From positions 1-19,073 of the forward strand of contig JACNJG010000115.1 of NCBI GenBank assembly GCA_014382685.1: a stretch of 19,073 bases of DNA, in the 5' to 3' direction. Position numbers and translations under genes: made by a program. The notes beneath the pieces are model-generated. The model worked only from the letters and a program-made list of their open reading frames with translations, did not search any database and was not told where the DNA came from. Origin of the DNA: Candidatus Cloacimonadota bacterium (GTDB lineage Bacteria > Cloacimonadota > Cloacimonadia > JGIOTU-2). Positions 14,819 to 19,073 of this stretch are shown one piece after another (within the stretch, counting starts at the first letter, position 1; every line of letters starts with the position of its first letter).

Positions 14819-15614
14819 GTATAAAGTAAGAGGAAAAAAATATAAAATTCCTCCATATTCATACACCCATCTTTGTGAAGAACTATCAAGAATCAATGAT
14901 GTAGAGTCAATTTGTTTTATGAAGCATTATAAAAATTCTAAACATCAAAAAAGGAGAGTGATCATCAGGCATGATGTAGATATGGATCCTTGGACTTCTT
15001 TGGAAATGGCGAAAATCGAGCAAAAATATGGTCTTGTTGCTACCTATTTCATTTTGCATAGCGCAAAATATTATAAAAATAAATTTGATGAAACAATTGA
15101 AATTTCAAAAATAATCCAAAGTTTAGGACATGAAATCGGGTTACATAACGATCTTTTAACTGATTATTTTAAAAACGGTTATCAACCAGATGAAAATCTA
15201 CATAACATCCTGACAAGTTTAAGAGACAATGGCATAAAAATTTATGGTAGTGCCGCTCATGGTTCAAAAATAATTCAGAACTTAAATAAAGAATTGCCAA
15301 AAGAAATATACTATACAAATTATTTGATCTTCGATGAAATTTATAAAAAGAATTTATCATTAAACCCGGCATTCTCAAAATTACCAAGTCCCAATTATAA
15401 TAACCTTTCGCTGAATTTGCCATTTCTTTCAATGAAGAATTTTAACTTATCATATGAAACATATTTTGTTGAAACAGATCATTACATTTCCGATTCAAGA
15501 AGAAGATTCTGGTACACAGGAAATGATCCGATTGAGACTATAAGATCAAGTAAATTGGGAGAAACAACACAACTCCTATTCCATCCTGTTTGGTGGAAAT
15601 TAGATTTAGAATAA
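14784..15614 (+). CDS. Polysaccharide-deacetylase-like protein (WbmS-type fold)
   Basis: A 276-residue protein with a metal-site pattern of the carbohydrate esterase 4 / NodB-like fold: RHDVDMDP at 62-69 (His63, Asp64, Asp66), ATYFI at 86-90, and GHEIGLHND at 115-123 (His116, His121). A late histidine in LLFHPVWW near the C-terminus may complete the site. Such proteins occur in LPS and capsule loci, where they are thought to remove N-acetyl or other groups from sugars, although catalysis has been shown for few of this branch. It starts with TTG inside the preceding gene (35-base overlap) and ends the AT-rich three-gene cassette. There is no signal peptide, so it would act on the inner side of the membrane on a nascent glycan or sugar. 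Confidence 0.72.
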   Translation: MKKLQKTFRDIKYKVRGKKYKIPPYSYTHLCEELSRINDVESICFMKHYKNSKHQKRRVIIRHDVDMDPWTSLEMAKIEQKYGLVATYFILHSAKYYKNKFDETIEISKIIQSLGHEIGLHNDLLTDYFKNGYQPDENLHNILTSLRDNGIKIYGSAAHGSKIIQNLNKELPKEIYYTNYLIFDEIYKKNLSLNPAFSKLPSPNYNNLSLNLPFLSMKNFNLSYETYFVETDHYISDSRRRFWYTGNDPIETIRSSKLGETTQLLFHPVWWKLDLE

Positions 15615-15664
15615 TGTGAGTCTTTTACTATGGAAATTATAACATTTTTGATAAATATTTTTTT

Positions 15665-15736
15665 GCAACGAACAAATACTAACAAAATAAATTTTTCAAA
15701 GTTATTTGTTCGCTCTTGTTCGTCATTATTCGTTGC
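15665..15736. repeat. Palindromic element with repeated TTCG motifs between glycan genes
   Basis: CGAACAAATA (15669-15678) is perfectly complementary to TATTTGTTCG (15703-15712), and GCAACGAA (15665-15672) to TTCGTTGC (15729-15736). The right arm carries TTGTTCG twice and TATTCG once, so the left arm can pair in more than one register. It fills the only sizeable gap between the AT-rich cassette and the GT2 gene. It may be a non-autonomous repeat, a recombination scar or a weak transcript-end hairpin. The complementarity is seen; the role is unknown. Confidence 0.6.
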
Positions 15737-15773
15737 TAATTATTCACAGTTTATATAGGTTAGGATAGTAATC

Positions 15774-16541
15774 ATGCGAAAAAACAAAATTTCAGCTTTC
15801 ATTCCTGTACAGGATGTTGAGGACATTATCGAGGATTGCCTCAAGTCGATAACATGGGTCGATGAGATTTTTATTGTAGATTCTTTCAGCAAAGACAGAA
15901 CAGTTGAGATTTGCCGGAAATTTCCAAATGTGAAGATCGTTCAGCACGAGTATGAAAATTCAGGAGCACAACGAACCTGGGGAATGCCAAAAGTTTCCAA
16001 TGAATGGGTTCTGATCATCGATTCGGATGAACGATGCACCTCCGAATTACAAGCGGAGATCGAGAAAATCCTGGCAATAGAAAAAATTCCTTTCGATGGA
16101 TATTTGGTTTACCTGAAGACGAAATTTTTTGGGAAGATTCAGAATCATGATCGTCAGCTTGGCTATCAGGGAATGCGTTTGGTGAGAAGAGAGTCTTATA
16201 AAGAATATACTTTACGAAGCGTTCATTCAACACTCGATATTAAAAATCGATCGAGAATTAAAAATAAGGATGCTTATATAATTCATATTCCGATTCGAGA
16301 TTTTAAATCTCATTGGAATAAAATGGTTCGTTACGCAACGTGGCAAGCAAACGATATGTTTCAAAAAGGGAAAAAAGCAAATCTGTTTCATTTCATTTTC
16401 AGACCTTCGTATAAATTTATTCATCATTATTTTTTTAGATTGGGATTCTTGGACGGAATTCGGGGTTTGATCCTTTGCTGGATTGCGTCCATTTCTGTGT
16501 TTATGAAGTACTATAAATTATTTATAATGAGAATTAAATGA
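15774..16541 (+). CDS. GT2 glycosyltransferase, WaaE/KdtX type (LPS core)
   Basis: A GT-A fold enzyme of 255 residues resembling the LPS core glucosyltransferases WaaE/KdtX. Motifs: KISAFIPVQDVEDIIEDCL in the first strand and helix, EIFIVDSFSKDRT (31-43) for nucleotide binding, QRTWG (66-70), and the metal- and UDP-binding DSDER (83-87). The C-terminus has the HHYFFRLGFLDG and hydrophobic LILCWIASISVFMKYY segments that associate these enzymes with the inner membrane. AGGA at 15762-15765 precedes the ATG by 8 bases. Base composition is closer to the flanking core-type genes than to the AT-rich cassette before it. The sugar transferred is not determined. Its neighbour heptosyltransferase supports an LPS-core role. 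Confidence 0.85.
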   Translation: MRKNKISAFIPVQDVEDIIEDCLKSITWVDEIFIVDSFSKDRTVEICRKFPNVKIVQHEYENSGAQRTWGMPKVSNEWVLIIDSDERCTSELQAEIEKILAIEKIPFDGYLVYLKTKFFGKIQNHDRQLGYQGMRLVRRESYKEYTLRSVHSTLDIKNRSRIKNKDAYIIHIPIRDFKSHWNKMVRYATWQANDMFQKGKKANLFHFIFRPSYKFIHHYFFRLGFLDGIRGLILCWIASISVFMKYYKLFIMRIK

Positions 16542-16605
16542 ATTCACTCTATAAGTGTTGTGAATAGAGATATGTTAGAAAATTCATTAAACATTTGTAA
16601 ACCGA

Positions 16606-16695
16606 TACTCTCATCCCCTCGTTCCCAAAGCCCACTTTGGGAACGCAATGTATTATCGTCTTCCGCTGCCAAGCAGGGGATTGGTAATGAGAGTA
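16606..16695. repeat. 90-bp nested palindromic element, likely interspersed repeat
   Basis: The outer arms TACTCTCAT (16606-16614) and ATGAGAGTA (16687-16695) are perfect complements. Next inside, ATCCCCT (16613-16619) pairs with AGGGGAT (16675-16681), sharing the AT. Within is an 11-bp perfect hairpin, CGTTCCCAAAG (16620-16630) with CTTTGGGAACG (16635-16645) and loop CCCA. The CGTTCCCA...TGGGAACG core resembles widespread REP-like palindromes found in many bacterial genomes (from memory). Its G+C is higher than that of the surroundings. It probably folds into a branched structure in RNA or single-stranded DNA. Chance is unlikely for three nested arms. Confidence 0.8.
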
Positions 16696-16704
16696 GAAGT
16701 TGGT

Positions 16705-16734
16705 GGTTAATGAAACAAAAAAATTGCATTAACC
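16705..16734. repeat. Small inverted repeat downstream of the nested palindrome
   Basis: GGTTAATG (16705-16712) and CATTAACC (16727-16734) are perfect complements around a 14-base A-rich loop. Only a short pyrimidine stretch (CTTTTACCC) follows, so it is a poor terminator candidate. It may be part of the same inserted element or the end of the GT2 transcript. Confidence 0.45.
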
Positions 16735-16810
16735 CTTTTACCCATCCCGTTAAATTTTTCATTATTTATCTGGGAACAGTTTCTCTTTGTTAATTTAACC
16801 TAAAATATTT

Positions 16811-17797
16811 ATGAAAAGAATTCTCTTGATCCAACACGGCGCAATCGGCGATGTCCTGATGTGCACTCCAGCAGTTCGAGCTTTAAGGAAACATTTACCG
16901 GAAGCTGAAATAACTTTTCTTGTTGGAAATAAAGCTTTTGATGCAGTTCGGCATAATCCCAACATCGATAAATATATTGTCCCAAATTCGCAGATGAACT
17001 TCCTCAAATACTTGATTTATCTTTTCGGGTTTGTTTTTTCTAAGTATGATATTGTGATCGATTTTCAACAGAATCCGAGATCTGCATTGATCACTTTTCT
17101 GACTTTTTCAAAAAGGAGAATTTCTTTCACAGAAAGGCACAGGAATTATGCTTATAATATAAAGATCAGACCTGTCGATACTCAAATTTATGCAGCGATA
17201 AATAAATTGAAATTGCTGCAACCTCTCAGTATAAATGAGTCTGATGATTTCCTACCTGAATTATTCATAACCGATAAAGAGAAAAAATGGGCAGAAAAAT
17301 TGTGGCATGGCCTTAATTTTCAAAAACAAGATTTGATAATCGCTCTTTCACCTGTAAGTATCAAATCTTATCGTTTATGGGATCCGGAATATTTTGCTCA
17401 AATCTGCGATTTTCTAATCGACAAATATCAGGCAAAGATCGTTTTCACGTGGGGTCCCGGAGAATTTCACATTATAAAAACCATTCAACAAAAAATGAAA
17501 AATAAAATCGAGATCAACTACAAAATTTCCAATATCAAACAACTGAAAGCCATCTTTGAAAGATCATCTCTTTTTCTTGGAAATGATAATGGTCCAAGAC
17601 ATATTGCCATCACATGTGGGATTCCAACTATCGGAATTTTCAGTCATCTTTGGGCTGCTCACTGGACTCCGCCGGAAATGGAAAAACATCTGGTGATCCA
17701 ACCGGAAATTCCGGGAATCAAAAATCTGAAAGTTGAAACCGTGATCGAAAAAATTGAAAAATTTATGGAAAAATTTCAAAGGACCCAAAAATGTTGA
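16811..17797 (+). CDS. ADP-heptose:LPS heptosyltransferase-like protein (GT9)
   Basis: A 328-residue GT-B enzyme of family GT9, which adds heptose to the lipid A-Kdo region or extends the inner core. Motifs in order: MKRILLIQHGAIGDVLMCTP (1-20) with the GAIGD loop that binds the acceptor, VIDFQQNPRSALI near 82-94, the donor domain opening IIALSPVS (176-183), and LGNDNGPRHIA (256-266), the GT9 signature normally written D-x-GPxHxA. WaaF, WaaC and WaaQ cannot be separated here. It strengthens the case that the cell has an outer membrane with LPS or a related glycolipid. It lies after the palindromic elements with no strong ribosome binding site and overlaps the next gene by 7 bases, so the two products are probably coupled. 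Confidence 0.9.
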   Translation: MKRILLIQHGAIGDVLMCTPAVRALRKHLPEAEITFLVGNKAFDAVRHNPNIDKYIVPNSQMNFLKYLIYLFGFVFSKYDIVIDFQQNPRSALITFLTFSKRRISFTERHRNYAYNIKIRPVDTQIYAAINKLKLLQPLSINESDDFLPELFITDKEKKWAEKLWHGLNFQKQDLIIALSPVSIKSYRLWDPEYFAQICDFLIDKYQAKIVFTWGPGEFHIIKTIQQKMKNKIEINYKISNIKQLKAIFERSSLFLGNDNGPRHIAITCGIPTIGIFSHLWAAHWTPPEMEKHLVIQPEIPGIKNLKVETVIEKIEKFMEKFQRTQKC

Positions 17798-18933
17798 ATA
17801 AAGTTAAATCCGGATTATTTTCAGGGAAAAAGATAAAACTTTTATTCAGAATCGGATATGCCTACCACAAAGCTGCGCTCGATCCGGTTATTGAATATTT
17901 GATGAACGACGATAAATACGATATCTGGTTTTCGCTTGACATGGAAAAGAAAAGATATTTCATTTTTGATTTACCGTTTCGTAACAAAATTATCGATGAA
18001 TGGAAAAAACTCGGTTACAGATTTACAAAAGAAACAAGAGGTTTTGATATCGTAATATCCGGCGATACCCTGCGAAATTCAAAATATTATGGAAAAACAA
18101 TGCTCATCTTCTTGAATCACGGAACAGGTATTAAAAATATCCTTTATCGAAATTTAGCAGAAGTTCCAAACGATAAATATTTGATTTTTGTGGAAGGGCA
18201 GCACCGAGTAGATTCGTTGAAGAATTCTCCATCTCTCGGAAAAAATGAAGTGCATCTTATCGGGCTTCCCAAACTGGACTATTATTTTCAGGGTAGATTC
18301 GATGATAAGTCCAGACTTCTTAAAAAATGGAATTTAGATCCAGATAAAAAAATAATTCTCTTTGCCCCGACATACAAACCGACCTGTATGTATGAAGTCA
18401 AAAATGATATTTTTGAGCAGACAAAAGATTACAATTTGATCATTAAACTCCATCCATATAGTTGGATGGGGAAATATGCTCCTCACAAACAACATCACAT
18501 TTATGAACGCAGAATTAAGAAATATCCACACGCTGTCCTGTTACCGTTTACAGAGCTGAATATAGTTCCTTATTATGCTCTTGCAGATACAGTTATGAGC
18601 GAGGCATCCAGCACAGTTTTTGATTTCCTCGCTTTTAGGAAATTTGGCATTATTTATGATCTTACATGCAATAAGTTGAACCATTCTGATGGAGAAGCAC
18701 TTCTGGAGATCGATAATCGTGAATTCCTTAAAGGAGCATTCGTTCATATAAATTCAGGCAAACAGATAAAGCAAGCAATAGAACAAAGTATAAATCCAAC
18801 CAGAGAAATGATCGAACAAGCAGACAAATATCGCGAAAGATATTTTTATATGCTTGATGGCAAAGCAACGGAAAGATTTGTTCATAAAATGGAAAAACTC
18901 TATTATGAAGGCGGTCATGAGAATATTCCATAA
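17791..18933 (+). CDS. CDP-glycerol glycerophosphotransferase family protein (TagB/TagF type)
   Basis: Transfers glycerol phosphate from CDP-glycerol to an acceptor glycan or lipid. The 380-residue length is close to the single-transfer TagB type and shorter than polymerase TagF. Family features: LNHGTGIKN (108-116), matching the N-terminal HG histidine of the family; ILFAPTYKPT (189-198); IIKLHPYSW (217-225) with the HP catalytic pair; LADTVMSEASSTVFDFL (264-280), where Asp265 and the S-E-x-SS run contact the CDP moiety; and a late acidic or aromatic segment. No signal peptide; such proteins associate with the inner leaflet. It overlaps the heptosyltransferase gene by 7 bases, implying that its acceptor is the LPS core or a nearby glycan. 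The donor would come from the TagD-type enzyme in this window. Acceptor and product length are unproven. Confidence 0.87.
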   Translation: MLNKVKSGLFSGKKIKLLFRIGYAYHKAALDPVIEYLMNDDKYDIWFSLDMEKKRYFIFDLPFRNKIIDEWKKLGYRFTKETRGFDIVISGDTLRNSKYYGKTMLIFLNHGTGIKNILYRNLAEVPNDKYLIFVEGQHRVDSLKNSPSLGKNEVHLIGLPKLDYYFQGRFDDKSRLLKKWNLDPDKKIILFAPTYKPTCMYEVKNDIFEQTKDYNLIIKLHPYSWMGKYAPHKQHHIYERRIKKYPHAVLLPFTELNIVPYYALADTVMSEASSTVFDFLAFRKFGIIYDLTCNKLNHSDGEALLEIDNREFLKGAFVHINSGKQIKQAIEQSINPTREMIEQADKYRERYFYMLDGKATERFVHKMEKLYYEGGHENIP

Positions 18934-18957
18934 ATCGATTGAAAGGTATAATTAAAA

Positions 18958-18989
18958 TTGACGTACAATTACATTTTAAAAAATATGAA
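18958..18989 (+). promoter_or_regulatory. Weak candidate promoter before the last, partial gene
   Basis: TTGACG (18958-18963) and TATGAA (18984-18989), 20 bases apart, lie in a 90-base AT-rich gap. The spacing is longer than optimal, so this is a low-confidence call; the gap and the strong ribosome site after it suggest separate transcription of the next gene. Confidence 0.22.
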
Positions 18990-19023
18990 TTGTTAAATAA
19001 AAAATTTATTAGGAGATGACATA

Positions 19024-19073
19024 ATGAAAATCAAAGAAAAATCACCAAAATTAGGTGTTTTGATTCCGGGACT
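19024..19073 (+). CDS. Start of a gene cut by the window edge, possibly inositol-3-phosphate synthase
   Basis: Only 16 complete codons plus two bases are present (MKIKEKSPKLGVLIPG, then probably Leu). AGGAG at 19011-19015 lies 8 bases before the ATG, a good ribosome site. The segment KLGVLIPGL resembles the start of the Rossmann fold of myo-inositol-1-phosphate synthases, remembered as KLGVLLPGMGAVATTFIAG in bacterial members. If correct, it would make inositol 3-phosphate from glucose 6-phosphate for phospholipids or glycans. The visible part is too short for more than a tentative call; any NAD-binding protein could begin this way. Confidence 0.42.
   Translation, partial: MKIKEKSPKLGVLIPG

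Noticed and set aside
15665..16734. CRISPR array or tRNA in the repeat-bearing spacers
   Set aside because: The repeats are palindromes with no regular direct-repeat/spacer periodicity, and no cloverleaf with a T-loop motif was found.
16544..16793. Open frames on both strands across the palindromic spacer (16560-16793 plus, 16544-16762 minus)
   Set aside because: They run through the nested palindrome, so they look alike on both strands; no ribosome site or family motif was seen. Such frames are typical spurious calls in repeats.

Overview
The window looks like chromosomal DNA from an AT-rich, diderm (outer-membrane-bearing) bacterium, most likely of the FCB group. The clues are a lipoprotein whose mature N-terminus carries an NPLDP motif, a PorV/PorQ-type outer-membrane protein, a DUF5683-like membrane protein, beta-barrel proteins ending in phenylalanine, and a GT9 heptosyltransferase. 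Cloacimonadota is a plausible guess from the mix of genes, but it is inference and could not be checked here. No tRNA, rRNA, CRISPR array, transposase or phage gene was seen. No gene-free stretch exceeds 300 bases.

Region A (1-2204, minus strand): a housekeeping operon read right to left, cmk, plsC, ispH, then the first 17 codons of a gene that by position is probably rpsA (ribosomal protein S1). The genes overlap or nearly so. A 127-bp divergent spacer (2205-2331) separates it from region B and holds weak promoter candidates in both directions.

Region B (2332-8917, plus strand): six genes packed with overlaps or gaps of at most 4 bases. They encode a WecA/TagO-type polyprenyl-phosphate sugar-phosphate transferase, a repeat-rich lipoprotein, a DUF5683-like membrane protein, a small NPLDP lipoprotein, a PcrA/UvrD-type helicase and a PorV/PorQ-like outer-membrane protein. 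Five of the six are envelope proteins; the helicase is the odd one out.

Region C (8918-11074): two tandem paralogous beta-barrel outer-membrane proteins, each with its own strong ribosome binding site. The first is preceded by a hairpin-forming leader, and the second is followed by a clear intrinsic terminator. Their 3' ends share 234 consecutive identical bases while the 5' halves have diverged.

Region D (11128-12699): butyrate kinase (buk), a TagD-type glycerol-3-phosphate cytidylyltransferase, and what looks like the stump of a glycosyltransferase start (12640-12699).

Region E (12715-18933): a surface-glycan locus. First comes a visibly AT-richer three-gene cassette (two GT-B glycosyltransferases and a polysaccharide-deacetylase-like protein). 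Then a GT2 transferase of the WaaE type, a GT9 heptosyltransferase and a CDP-glycerol glycerophosphotransferase (TagB/TagF type). The two spacers in this region hold palindromic repeats. TagD and the glycerophosphotransferase together could make and transfer CDP-glycerol, suggesting a lipopolysaccharide core or surface polysaccharide decorated with glycerol phosphate. The window ends in the first codons of a gene that may be an inositol-3-phosphate synthase.
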